A DNA stretch of 64,000 bases. It comes from Apium graveolens (Eukaryota; Streptophyta; Magnoliopsida; Apiales; Apiaceae). The translations under genes were made by a program, and so were the position numbers. The stretch covers positions 1,054,001 through 1,118,000 of the forward strand of contig NC_133647.1 of the NCBI RefSeq assembly GCF_009905375.1. Reading direction: 5' to 3'. Below are positions 45,196-56,291 of the stretch, one piece after another. Under the pieces are notes generated by a model. That model ran no database searches. It had not been told where the DNA came from and saw only the letters and a program-made list of their open reading frames with translations. Each line of letters begins with the position of its first letter. Positions within the stretch are counted from its first letter, which is position 1.

Positions 45196-45318
45196 ATGGC
45201 CAGACTTAGGCGCACTGCTCGTAAGAGCGTACCTGGTGGTCCCTATCATGTTGAGGGCTTCCGTTTGCCAGAGTAGGTAGTGGTATTTCTGAGTGAGCAT
45301 GCGCTTAGAAGGAAAATT
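45196..45318 (+). CDS. H3-tail-like exon 1 of E ORF0 (predicted)
   Basis: ATG at 45196 opens MARLRRTARKSVPGG; histone H3 begins MARTKQTARKSTGG, so 8 of the first 11 residues are the same, including the TARKS block around Lys9. The 41-codon stretch ends at a gtaaag donor-like site (45319) in phase 0, as in F. A strong acceptor (tttctctcag, 54141-54150) precedes the acidic ORF at 54151, also phase 0. The joined intron would be about 470 bp before J inserted and would remove the primer-binding site. A TAG at codon 27 breaks this copy; F has Gln there. Splicing and translation are predictions; the donor is weak. Confidence 0.4.
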
Positions 45319-45555
45319 GTAAAGATACAATGGGTTGTCTGTCGGTTCCAAGCCGAAATCGATTATGTTTATTTAATATTATTTTGGGGTTGTAAGTTAT
45401 ATTTTATGATTAGTAGTTATAATCTTGTCTCATACTTTATCATGTTTGATCCTGTTAGTAGCTAATCGGGGTTTATGCTTATTTAATTATTAGATTAAAG
45501 GTGTGTGGGTCCTAAATTTCCTAACCCCGAGATTGAGGGCATCACAAGTTGGTAT

Positions 45556-47266
45556 TGAAAGAGATATGTCCTAAGTCCAATCATGTATGAGGATTTAGGA
45601 ATAACTTTTATGTAATCTGTTTTGATTTCATTGATATTAATAAAAGGCTTGTTTTCTTTTTATTGCGGGCTCTATCTATTTAAATGTTTAAATAAGATAT
45701 ACCACAGTTTAGAGTAAAGCTTTTTATGGATTGTGATGAGATCATAATAATGAGACCTAAAAGATAATAACTCTAAACTTAAATAGTTCCTGGTCGTAGG
45801 ATTACTAACTGGTAATTAATAATCCGCAAAGATCGGTACATATTATGCTTGCTTCATTATGAAGGATGTCTATTCTCATAGACATTTGTGTGGTGACACT
45901 ATAGCTAGTATGTAGGTGCTTATTATAGAATAAGTTCACTTAACATGACTCACACAGCTGAACAACTGATGGAGTTCACTCACGTGTCAGCAGTTGTTCA
46001 CATAGTGATAGTTGTATAAGTATCCTTAGACTTGAGCTCATCATAGTCATCTTGTGTACACTGAACTATGCTTTGGTTTAGTTCTTAGTCTCAAGGGACA
46101 ATTATAAGGGCTCTACTGGGTATAGGAATTTGTACACGAAGATAGTGTATGATCAATAAAGGATCTACCCCTTCCAGTGTAGGAAGAGAATGTTCAATAC
46201 TGATCCACTTATGTTAGTTCAGGAATCTCTGGCCAGAGTGAATGAAATTAGAAAGGAGTTTCTAATTTACATTAAATAGAACTAAGCATAGTGAATGGGA
46301 AATCAAGTGATTAAATAAGATAGGCTTGACACAAGTTCCATGCCTTGTATTTAATCCTGACATTGCAGGGTAGAAGGAATTAATTGTACGGTAACTACTC
46401 ACTGAATAGGTTCTTGGTATTCTAAGTAGTGAATTCGTATTATCCGGATAGTCGCGATATGCTGAGAAGTATCCCTGACGATGTAGAATAAATATGATTA
46501 ATTAATGAATCATATTTAATGAATTAGAGAATTTATATAAATAATGATAAAATAGTTTTATTATTATTTATTTCTACTACCGGCTTAATATGGAACCTAC
46601 AGGGTCACACCATAAAAGAGAATGATTTAATGGTGGAGGAATTAATTAATAATGGCTGATAATTATTTATTTATGAAATAAATAATTAATTGGCAAATTT
46701 AATAATTGATTAAATGAGATTTAATTGATTATAAATTAATTAAGAAAAGGTTCTTAATATTAATAATTAAGAATTTAATTTTTGGAAATTAAATCAAGTG
46801 AGAGAATTATTTCTAAAGAGTTTAGAAAAAGGATTAATAATTAAAAGGTGTTTTAATTATTAGTGAGAATAATAAAGGGTTAATAATAATAATATTTTAT
46901 GGGAAAATTTTCAGCTGAAAATATTGCCTATAAATATACTATTATAAACCCTATTTTTGCCTCAACCAAGAAAAGATTTACAAAACCCTAATTTACTCCA
47001 TCTCCTCCTCCTTCATTACATCGTTTTCTTGGTGGATACCGGTGGAGTGCTTCACACTTGAGGAGCAGCTGCTAAGGATCTCCGTTCATCGTTCTTGGAT
47101 CGCTATTAAAGACCTCCATCTTTCCATTAACGTAAAGCTTCTTAAGGTAAACATATTGAACTACGAATTAAATATTATTTTTTGCATGGATCCTGCGGAG
47201 GGTTTCGGGTTTTTTTTAAAGATTAAATTTACGTTTTCACTGCGTTTATGTGCTAAAAACCCTTCA
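45556..47266 (+). repeat. 5' LTR of J
   Basis: TGAAAGAGATATG ... AACCCTTCA; palindrome plus TATA box at 46904-46936. The small ORF at 47042-47299 is shared in part by the other family LTRs but carries no domain. Confidence 0.94.
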
Positions 47267-47267
47267 A

Positions 47268-47280
47268 TGGCATCAGAGCT
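47268..47280 (+). other. Primer-binding site of J
   Basis: tggcatcagagct, one base after the LTR; a variant of the initiator tRNA-Met site. Confidence 0.8.
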
Positions 47281-49177
47281 ACTTGCGAAAAGTTTTTAAT
47301 TCATTTATGTGTTGAACTGTTTTCGATATATGAGCATGTGCGTGATTCGCCATGATTTGATGTTGATATAATATGCTTATATATGTATGGTTTTGAATAT
47401 ATGATATTCATGTGAGTTGTATAATCATAAGATGATTATATAATCTGTATATATACTGATATATACATGATTTATGTTTGTTCTAATTATGAGAATCATA
47501 TTAGATATGGATTCTGAATTGGCTGCTACAGATTTGCTGAAATCTGGGTCTGGTGTCCGATTTACGCAAACGAATACCCTATTCCATAGGTAAACAAGCG
47601 TATGAACAAAACTGATAGCTAAAGCTATCAATGACTCGTCTGTAAGCTATCACTGCCCGTAAACAGTGATTCTTGTTTTTCTGATTTGATTCTGATTTTT
47701 CTGATTTTTGTCATATTTTCTTTTTTATGATTAGATCATGGATAATATGATATGTTAAGATCAGATTATGTATTTTAACATGCTTTTATGTGTTGTATGA
47801 GCATGGTGGATAGTTATGGCTTTCAACCTTAGTGTAATGGTTTTGGTTTTGGTTTTAAATACGACTTGCATGTCGTCAATCAATGTAATCATAAATCTCG
47901 AATGTAACTCGAGTTATTCTTGTAAGTTCATTAGATTAGTTTTACTTTCAATCATGTAATGTAATTGAAGACTTAAGAAGGCTATCCAATGGAGGTGATA
48001 CAAAGAAGAAGACGAGGCATACAAGAAGTCTAAACAAAGAAGAAGACTTATGTAATAAGTAGTTATATTTATTTCCATCACCATATTAGATTGACGTTGA
48101 TCTTTATCATGATCTTGATAAAGATCACATAGGATGGGGCCATAACCAAACACATTTACTTTATTTCACTTTACATTTACTTGTTTATTTAATTTTATAT
48201 ATGAGATATATGCCTATGTTTACCATGCGATGATAGATTTAGGTGAACTTAAATCAATATAAGGCGTGCTCTAGAAAATCTAGAATATGAATCGTTTCTT
48301 GCCTTAACAATAAATATTATGAATACGATCATGAGATTCTTGTGTTTATGAAACACGTAATTGAATATAAATTTTCAATATTGAGAGAAAGGATGATTCT
48401 GTCAACAACAAATTTCTATTTGTAAGAAAGGGTTATTAAGTGACGCCTCTTGACAATGCTCCACCCGATCTGGGAATCATCTGATTATCGATTATTGATT
48501 TGAAATATTTAATTTAAAATGAAGAATCTCTTTATAATATGATTATGATTGTAACGTAATATAATCCCTCTAAAATTAAATAATATCAAGTAGTAATTGG
48601 CCAATGACACAACGGGCTTGTGTCGGTCATAGCCTTCCAACATGGTAGAAAGTGATTCTTATTTTTAAATCATTGTCATTTCGTGCTATAGCCGAGGGCT
48701 TTGATTTCGAAATAAGAAATACTTGTCTATTACATAGAGATGTGTACATTGAATTAGAATCTAAAGGTCGATACGTGCTACAGCCGTGGGCCGTTGGAGA
48801 CTGATTCAATTGTACGAAATGTTGGGTTAGACTTGACTTAGAATATTGAGTTTGTCGTGCCACAGCCATGACTCAATTATTTAAGAGGCTAAACTTATAT
48901 TAGGGAATAACATAAGATGTAATTGACAAGAGTTGTCTGCCTATTGAACATCACATGACGTTTCGTGCCACAACCGAGGTTATGTGATGGAATGTAGGAT
49001 CCCTATTCCCACTAGCATTATGAATGCTTAATTTTCACTTAGGGGTTGAAAAAATTAGATAAACTAGTGGGAGACACTTATGAATAAAGACCTGATTCAT
49101 ATAGTGTTTTGAAATGAAATTGAATATTTGCTAAGTGTTGTTATGTGTTTATTATTTACAGATTTACTATATTCGTC
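47281..49177 (+). other. Long untranslated leader of J
   Basis: About 1.9 kb without a credible ORF between primer-binding site and gag start. A motif cgtgcyayarcc recurs at about 48683, 48774, 48856 and 48964 (tcgtgctatagccgag, acgtgctacagccgtg, tcgtgccacagccatg, tcgtgccacaaccgag), with a weaker fifth near 48610. Confidence 0.7.
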
Positions 49178-49480
49178 ATGTCTTCTGCACTATCACTCCG
49201 GAGCATACTAGATGCTCACAAGTTGACTGGTCCTAATTTAGCTGTTTGTTTTTACTGTAACAAGTTGGGGCACTGGGATAGGAACTGCAAGGTTTACCTT
49301 GCAGAATTAAAGAAGAAGAAGGGTAGTAAGACTACCGCTTCTGATTCAGGCATGTTCATGATTGAAGTTAATATGTCACTAGGTCAAATTTCTACTTGGG
49401 TATTAGATACCGCCTGTGATTCTCATATTTGCAATTCGTTGTAAGGAGTAAAGGGAAGTAATACTCTTGAAAAAGATGAG
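49178..49480 (+). pseudogene. J gag remnant and protease start
   Basis: The start MSSALSLRSILDAHKLTGPN is the usual N-terminus of Tork-group Gag, but after about 21 residues the frame jumps to the nucleocapsid knuckle CFYCNKLGHWDRNC: the whole capsid is deleted in frame. Protease follows with TWVLDTACDSHICNSL (the usual Asp-Thr-Gly is Asp-Thr-Ala). A TAA at 49442-49444 interrupts what is otherwise one frame continuing into pol, probably a former Gln codon. Confidence 0.85.
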
Positions 49481-51770
49481 GTGATTCTACGTATGGGAAA
49501 TGGAGCAAGGGTTGCGGCCATATCTGTAGGATCATTTAGTTTACATATGCCTACGGGCAAGACTATTATTTTGAATAATTGTTATTACGTTCCCTCTATT
49601 GTGAGGAATATTGTTTCTATTCCTATGTTGGATGTGGATGGTTTTTCATTTATTATTAAGAATAATGAATGTTCTATCCTTAGAGATAATGTTCTTTTTG
49701 GACGTGGCATTTTAAATAATGGTCTGTATGTATGTGACATAGAGCATGATTTACTTCAGATTGAACAAACTAATAAAAGAAAACGAGATGATGAAAATCT
49801 GACCTATTTATGGCACTGTAGGCTAGGTCATATTAGTGAAAATAGATTGCGGACATTGCATAAGGAAGGGTTACTTGACCCCTTTGATTTTGAGTCATAT
49901 CCTACATGCGAGTCTTGTCTATTGGGTAAAATGACCAAATCTCCATTTAGTGGATATGGAGAGAGGGGTGCAGATTTGCTAGGATGGGTACACACAGATG
50001 TATGTGGACCAATGTCTACGCAAGCCATGGATGGATTTTCGTACTTCATTACTTTCATAGATGATAGATCTAGATTCGGATATGTGTATTTGATGAAACA
50101 CAAGTCTGAAGCCTTTGAAAAGTTCAAACAATATAAACATGAAGTGGAGAAACAAACCAAACACAATATTATAACTCTTCGATCAGATCGAGGTGGTGAA
50201 TACTTGAATGGAGAGTTTCTAGATTATCTCAAAGAAAATGGTATAGTCTCCCAGTGGACTCCTCCATATACTCCACAGTTAAATGGGGTATCTGAAAGGA
50301 GAAAACGAACTTTGTTAGACATGGTTCGGTCCATGATGAGCTATTCGAATCTTCCAGTATTCCTATGGGGTTATGCATTGGAAACCTCAGCATATTTACT
50401 GAATAAGGTGCCTTCCAAATCTGTTCCTCAAACACCATATGAGATATGGAAAGAAAGGAAACCGAGTCTTAAACACGTTAAGATTTGGGGATGTCCAGCT
50501 TATGTCAAGAAAGTTGACCCAGATAAGCTGGAATCTCGATCCGTAAAATGTAATTTTGTGGGATATCCTAAAGAGACTTTGGAGTATTACTTTTACACCG
50601 ATCATCAGGTGTTTGTCTCCAGACATGCTACCTTCTTGGAAAAGGAATTTATCCTTAAAGGAAACAGTGGGAGCAAAATTGAACTTGATGAAGTTCAAGA
50701 AGCACAAACTACTACGGATCAAGTGGAAACACTTGTTCAGACTGAACAACCTTCTGTGGAACAGCCCATTCATAGGACATGGAGAGTGTCTCACCAACCT
50801 GAGAGGTATTATGGCCTTGTCATTGAGAATGACAATGAGTTGTCAATCATTGATGACAACCCTGTGACCTATAATGAGGCTATGAGTAGTGTTGACTCAG
50901 AGAAATGGCATAGTGCCATGAAATTCGAAATGGAATCTATGTATACCAACCAAGTATGGACTCTGGTTGAGGTGCCTGAAGGTGTTAAGCCTATTGGGTG
51001 CAAGTGGGTATACAAAAGAAAGATTGGAGTAGATGGCCAGGTGGAGACCTATAAGGCCAAGCTCGTGGCAAAAGGATTCAAACAAAGGCAAGGGATTGAC
51101 TTTGATGAAACTTTTTCGCCTGTAGCCCTGTTAAAACCAATTCGGATTTTGCTTGCGATTGCTGCTTACTATGACTATGAGATCTGGCAAATGGACGTGA
51201 AAACGGCCTTCCTCAATGGGGAACTTGAGGAGGAAGTGTATATGACACAGCCAGAGGGTTTTCTTTCCAAGGGAAATGAACACCTAGTGTGTAAGCTGAT
51301 GCGAACCATATATGGTTTAAGGCAAGCTTCTCGTAGATGGAACATCCGTTTTGATGAGACAATCAAAGAGTTTGGTTTTATCAAAAACATAGATAAACCA
51401 TGTGTCTACAAGAAGGTTAGTGGGAGTGTGGTAACATTTCTTGTATTGTATGTGGATGACATATTTCTTATAGGAAATGATATACCGATGCTACAATCAG
51501 TCAAAATATGGCTATCAAAGAACTTCACCATGAAGGACTTGGGAGAAGCATCCTACATTCTCGGTATGAAGATCTATAGAGATAGATCTAGAAGAATGAT
51601 AGGTCTTACCCAGGGTACATACATCCAGAAAGTGCTTAAAAGGTTTAGCATGGAAAACTCCAAAAGAGGTCTCATACCGATGAGCCACGGAGTGTCCCTT
51701 TCCGAAAAAATATCTCCTAAGACACCTGAGGAAAGAGAGCGTATGAGTAAAGATTCCTTATGCTTCAGCA
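49481..51770 (+). pseudogene. J pol: protease end, integrase, reverse transcriptase
   Basis: A nearly open reading frame of more than 750 codons. GAG-pre-integrase region and zinc finger: [15 protein letters not shown] and CESCLLGK at residues 108-150. The integrase core keeps its D-D-E set: HTDVCGPM (about 176), LRSDRGGEY (about 235) and [13 protein letters not shown] (about 268). RT runs from about residue 480 ([54 protein letters not shown]) to the catalytic [10 protein letters not shown] (about 655) and [15 protein letters not shown]. Near 51750, after ERMSK, a 1-nt shift changes frame. Lineage by RT motifs: Tork/Angela group, tentative. Confidence 0.92.
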
Positions 51771-52190
51771 ATAGGATCTATCATGTACGCGATGTTGTGT
51801 ACAAGGCCTGATGTTGCTTATTCAATTAGTGTGACGAGCAGATATTAGTCCAATCCAGGTGAAGACCACTGTAAAACAGTGAAAAACATCCTTAAGTACT
51901 TGCGAAGGACTCAGGACATTTTTCTTGTTTTTGGTGGTGAATCTGAGTTGAAAATAGAGGGTTATACTGACTCTAGTTTTCAATCAGAAAGTGATAGCAA
52001 ATCCATGTCAGGGTACGTGTTTACTCTGAATGGTGGTGCAATTCAGATTGTTGAAAGAGGAGATGTCAATGTCGAGAGAGTTGACACACATAACAAAGTA
52101 GCAGACCCACTCACAAAGCCACTTTCTCAGAGTCACTTTGATCGTCATAAAGACAAGATGAGTATTAGATACCAGAGTAATTGGCTTTAG
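51771..52190 (+). pseudogene. J RNase H remnant
   Basis: In the +1 frame after the shift, with a TAG at about 51847. Open from 51879: KNILKYLRRTQDIFLVFGG, EGYTDSSFQSESDSKSMSGY, FTLNGGAI. It then jumps to VDTHNKVADPLTKPL, the C-terminal end. About 90 residues holding the catalytic AEY box are missing, so RNase H is inactive. The polypurine tract (agtgggagat) and 3' LTR follow. Confidence 0.85.
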
Positions 52191-52204
52191 TACAAGTGGG
52201 AGAT

Positions 52205-53914
52205 TGAAAGAGATATGTCCTAAGTCCAATCATGTATGAGGATTTAGGAATAACTTTTATGTAATCTGTTTTGATTTCATTGATATTAATAAAAGGCTTG
52301 TTTTGTTTTTATTGCGGGCTCTATCTATTTAAATGTTTAAATAAGATATACCACAGTTTAGAGTAAAGCTTTTTATGGATTGTGATGAGATCATAATAAT
52401 GAGACCTAAAAGATGATAACTCTAAACTTAAATAGTTCCTGGTCGTAGGATTACTAACTGGTAATTAATAATCCGCAAAGATCGGTACATACTATGCTTG
52501 CTTCATTATGAAGGATGTCTGTTCTCATAGACATTTGTGGGGTGACACTATAGCTAGTATGTAGGTGCTTATTATAGAATAAGTTCACTGAACATGACTC
52601 ACACAACTGAACAACTGATGGAGTTCACTCACGTGTCAGCAGTTGTTCACATAGTGATAGTTGTACAAGTATCCTTAGACTTGAGGTCATCATAGTCATC
52701 TTGTGTACACTGAACTATGCTTTGGTTTAGTTCTTAGTCTCAAGGGACAATTATAAGGGCTCTACTGGGTATAGGAATTTGTACACGAAGATAGTGTATG
52801 ATCAATAAAGGATCTACCCCTTCCAGTGTAGGAAGAGAATGTTCAATGCTGATCCACTTATGTTAGTTCAGGAATCTCTGGCCAGAGTGAATGAAATTAG
52901 AAAGGAGTTTCTATTTTACATTAAATAGAACTAAGCATAGTGAATGGGAAAGCAAGCGATTAAATAAGATAGGCTTGACACAAGTTCCATGCCTTATATT
53001 TAATCATGACATTGCAGGGTAGAAGGAATTAATTGTACGGTAACTACTCACTGAATAGGTTCTTGGTATTCGAAGCAGTGAATTCGTATTATCCGAATAG
53101 TCGCGATATGCTGAGAAGTATCCCTCACGATGTAGAATAAATATGATTAATTAATTAATCATATTTAATGAATTAGAGAACTTATATAAATAATGATAAA
53201 ATAGTTTTATTATTATTTATTTCTACTACCGGCTTAATATTGAACCTACAGGGTCACACCATAAAAGAGAATGATTTAATGGTGGAGGAATTAATTAATA
53301 ATGGCTGATAATTATTTATTTATGAAATAAATAATTAATTGGCAAATTTAATAAATGATTTAATGTGATTTAATTGATTATAAATTAATTAAAAAAAGGT
53401 TCTTAATAATATTAATTAAGAATTTAATTTTTGGAAATTAAATCAAGTGAGAGAATTATTTCTTAAGAGTTTAGAAAAATGATTAATAATTAAAAGGTGT
53501 TTTAATTATTAGTGAGAATAATAAAGGGTTAATAATAATAATATTTTATGGGAAAATTTTCAGCTGAAAATTTTGCCTATAAATATACTATTATAAACCC
53601 TATTTTTGCCTCAACCAAAAAAAGATTTACAAAACCCTAATTCTCTCCATCTCCTCCTGCTTCATTACATCGTTTTCTTGGTGGATACCGGTGGAGTGCT
53701 TCACACTTGAGGAGCAGCTGCTAAAGATCTTCGTTCATCGTTCTTGGATCGCTATTAAAGACCTCCATCTTTCCATTAACGTAAAGCTTCTTAAGGTAAA
53801 CATACTGAACTACGAATTAAATATTATTTTTCGTATGGATCCTGCGGAGGGTTTCGTTTTTTTTTTAAGATTAAATTTACGTTTTTGCTGCGTTTATGTG
53901 CTAATAACCCTTCA
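52205..53914 (+). repeat. 3' LTR of J
   Basis: About 1,710 bp; palindrome plus TATA at 53553-53585. It differs from the 5' LTR at scattered sites, so J is older than SIRE2. Confidence 0.94.
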
Positions 53915-53926
53915 GGTATCAGAGCA
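53915..53926 (+). other. Primer-binding site of E (displaced by J)
   Basis: ggtatcagagca; its first bases are the J target duplication. The undisturbed site would be ttggtatcagagc beginning at 45549, the initiator tRNA-Met type. Confidence 0.85.
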
Positions 53927-54150
53927 ACGGATCTAGTCCCTGAGACAAGTTAGGCCTAAAAAGGGTATTTTGGGTATTTATGTATATCGCGAGAGAGTTC
54001 GACTCATATATAGTTGAGTTAGACTATTAGGTATAGTCTAAGGAAAGTGTGTAATAGTGAAGTACAAACTAGAGTTAGGGTGTGAGTTAGCTGGAAGCTT
54101 TATTTAACCCTAACGTTGTTTCTTGGTTGCTGTTTTGTGTTTTCTCTCAG

Positions 54151-54645
54151 GATCCCAATAGTGGTAGTGACTCAGATTCAGAGATTAGTTTGACCGGTAC
54201 CCCAGTGGACCCTATTCCACCCTCTCCAGAGGAGCCTGTGTATGTTACTTCAGACCCAGAGGAGGACCCTTCTGAGAGTAGTGAGATCCCTATGCAGATT
54301 TCACCCTTGAGGCCAGATTCAGAGACCCCTGCCCCTGAGCCAGAGTCTGAGATGCCTAAGACTATACCTGTCAGTGTTGGTGGAAAGTTAGCCCAGGATC
54401 GAGACTTTGTTTACTCCCGCATTCCTGAATTGGGAGCTTTGGTGAATAGGCTAGCCCGAGAGTCTAGGCAGAGTGCTTCAGTTATGGATGATGAGTGGCG
54501 AGTTCGGGTTAAGATGGTGGAGCAGGTTGCCCGGAGGAGATTGGATGAGGGACCATCCACTAGTGATGCTGATGCTGAGGCCCGGAGGCTGCATAAGATC
54601 ATTCACTGGATGTTGGTTGTGTTGAGAGAGATTCTGGATGATTAG
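54151..54645 (+). CDS. Acidic ORF0 of E, upstream of gag (predicted exon 2)
   Basis: 164 codons from DPNSGSDSDSEISLTG to REILDD, preceded by a pyrimidine-rich tract and ctctcag. The N-terminal 70 residues are Asp/Glu/Ser/Pro-rich (EEPVYVTSDPEEDPSES); the rest is helical and basic/acidic mixed (PELGALVNRLARESRQS, VEQVARRRLDEG). No known domain, no membrane segment. It is uninterrupted although the pol of the same copy is riddled with stops. The frame continues upstream to an ATG at 54127, so an unspliced start is also possible. Element G has a comparable acidic remnant at 3060-2690. Confidence 0.5.
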   Translation, partial: DPNSGSDSDSEISLTGTPVDPIPPSPEEPVYVTSDPEEDPSESSEIPMQISPLRPDSETPAPEPESEMPKTIPVSVGGKLAQDRDFVYSRIPELGALVNRLARESRQSASVMDDEWRVRVKMVEQVARRRLDEGPSTSDADAEARRLHKIIHWMLVVLREILDD

Positions 54646-55159
54646 ACAGGACTATTGGTTGAGCTCGTAGATGTTGTTTTTCAGCGCTAGTAGGCTTTGG
54701 GATACTTGGTCAGATGCCGGGATCCCTTTTTCATTTGTTATGTTGTATTTCGGATCATTGTAGTAGTAGTTGGTAGAAGTTAGGGGTAGATAGGGGGATG
54801 TTTTCCAGTTTTTCCTCTGTTTAACTCTGCTATATTATTGTACCTTATTTCAGAATTTGTGATAGCCAGACTTTTCTTTATGTACCCTTTGTTTAAATAA
54901 ATTTATTATCTTGTTTTCCATTATGCACCCTAAACATCTCATAAACTGTTCTAAATATCATGTTTTCGTACAACCATTCGTAATACCCTATCCTGTGCCA
55001 TGATAAAACAACACTGATATGAGAATTATGTAGTAATAGGATTACATGTGCAAAATTGGGTAAAGCTTAAAACCCGTAAAAGAGATCGTATAGTAAAATG
55101 TTGTTATATATTCCATGCTATCGTATTGCTAAATAATTGCTCAATCAGGTTTGTAAGAA
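54646..55159 (+). other. Noncoding spacer between ORF0 and gag of E
   Basis: AT-rich, many stops in all frames, no motif recognised. Confidence 0.6.
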
Positions 55160-56288
55160 ATGGCCAACTCACCAGATCACCAAGAAGAAGAAATTCCAAC
55201 CCAAGACCCAGAAGTAAACCCAGAAACCACCATGATGAGCAGACTTGCTCAGCTTTTGCAACAACCTGTGGCCCCTAAAGTTGGAACTTCAAACACTTTC
55301 AATCTGTTCATCCCCTAGAGTTCTTAGGTTTGCCAGACCTGATTAAAGCTCAGTCATGGTTAAGAGAAATGGAAAAAGCTTTTGAGTTAGCAGAAGTTAA
55401 GGACGACAAGAAAGCTCAGTATGCGAGTTATTACCTTAAAGATAAAGCAAGTTTCTGGTGGGAATCTTCGAAGGCGTTGTTGGAAGGTAAGGACTTAACA
55501 TGGGAGAAATTCACTGAGATGTTTCTGGAGAAGTATTTGCCAAGCTATATGCTAGATCAGTTGGAGATGAAATTTATGGACCTTAGGCCAGAGGATATGT
55601 CGGTAGCGGAGTATGAAGTGAATTCTCGGAGTTGTCTAGATTTGTACCTGAGTATGTGAATACAGAGGCAAAGAAGGCTAAAAGGTTCCAACAGGGACTT
55701 AAGCCATGGATTAGGAGTCAAATAGCGTTGTTGGAGATCAAGAATTATGCTGCCTTGGTACAAAAGGCAATGATAGTGGAAGGTGAGCGTGAAGCTGTGA
55801 GGAGAGAAAATGAAGGAAGAAAAAGGAAATTTGAAAGCTCAGAGCAAGAGCAAGGAAGCTCAAAGTTTAGAGGAAAGTTTGGAAAGAATGGTGGAGGTCA
55901 AAACCAAAAGTTTCAGAAGTTTAAACCCGGTAACGGAGCTCAGAAGAACCGTTTCCAGAAAGCAGGACAACCGGGGAAGGATAACAGACCTCAGATTCAA
56001 GAATGCAAGAATTGTGGAAAGAGACACCCGGGAAGGTGTAATAAGTTAGGCGTAACATGTTTCAAGTGCAACCAGAAAGGGCATTATTCTTCAGAATGCC
56101 CAAGTGGAGCAAGGAAGCCTGACTTGGCTTGTTTCAAATGCGGAAAGGTGGGCCATTTGGCCAGGAATTGCAAAGAGCCTGTTCAGAAGGCCAATGTTCT
56201 TAGGATTGCTGGACCGTCGTCTCTCCCAGCACTATCAGCTCAACCCAGAGCTAGAACCTTTAATATGACAATGAAAGATGCGGTGTAA
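55160..56288 (+). pseudogene. E gag
   Basis: The gag starts MANSPDHQEEEIPTQ at 55160. Capsid motifs LIKAQSWLREMEKAFELAEV, KASFWWESSKALLEGK and FTEMFLEKYLPSYMLDQLE follow, then FVPEYVNTEAKKAKRFQQGL. There are three zinc-binding boxes: a short CKNCGKRHPGRC, then CFKCNQKGHYSSEC and CFKCGKVGHLARNC. Two 1-nt frameshifts (near 55301 and 55618) and a stop at 56286 that probably replaces a Gln codon break the frame. Typical chromovirus Gag apart from these lesions. Confidence 0.9.
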
Positions 56289-56291
56289 GAT

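Larger units (their letters stand above)
33920..45546 (+). repeat. 5' LTR of E, interrupted by SIRE2
   Basis: The segments are 33920-36035 and 43533-45546. A repeated motif tcgggccgtcaggtagaacg occurs near 34094 and 34252; an inverted repeat ccaccggt/accggtgg is at 35274-35304; a CT-rich tract lies near 34910-34975. The LTR ends ...gagggcatcaca, where F has ...gagggtgtcaca. Apart from the H3-tail-like ORF at 45196 I see no gene. Confidence 0.9.
45556..53914 (+). mobile_element. Copia element J (Tork/Angela-like), complete with TSD, internally deleted
   Basis: LTRs 45556-47266 and 52205-53914 (about 1.71 kb), target duplication ggtat at 45551-45555 and 53915-53919. Interior: primer-binding site, 1.9-kb leader, gag reduced to a start and a knuckle, protease, integrase, RT and a partial RNase H. 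It landed inside the primer-binding site of E (agtt-ggtatcagagc). With most of gag and the RNase H core missing it is not autonomous. Confidence 0.94.

Noticed and set aside
49828..50797. Minus-strand ORFs of up to 133 codons opposite J pol
   Set aside because: Mirror frames of the integrase and RT coding sequence with no independent support.
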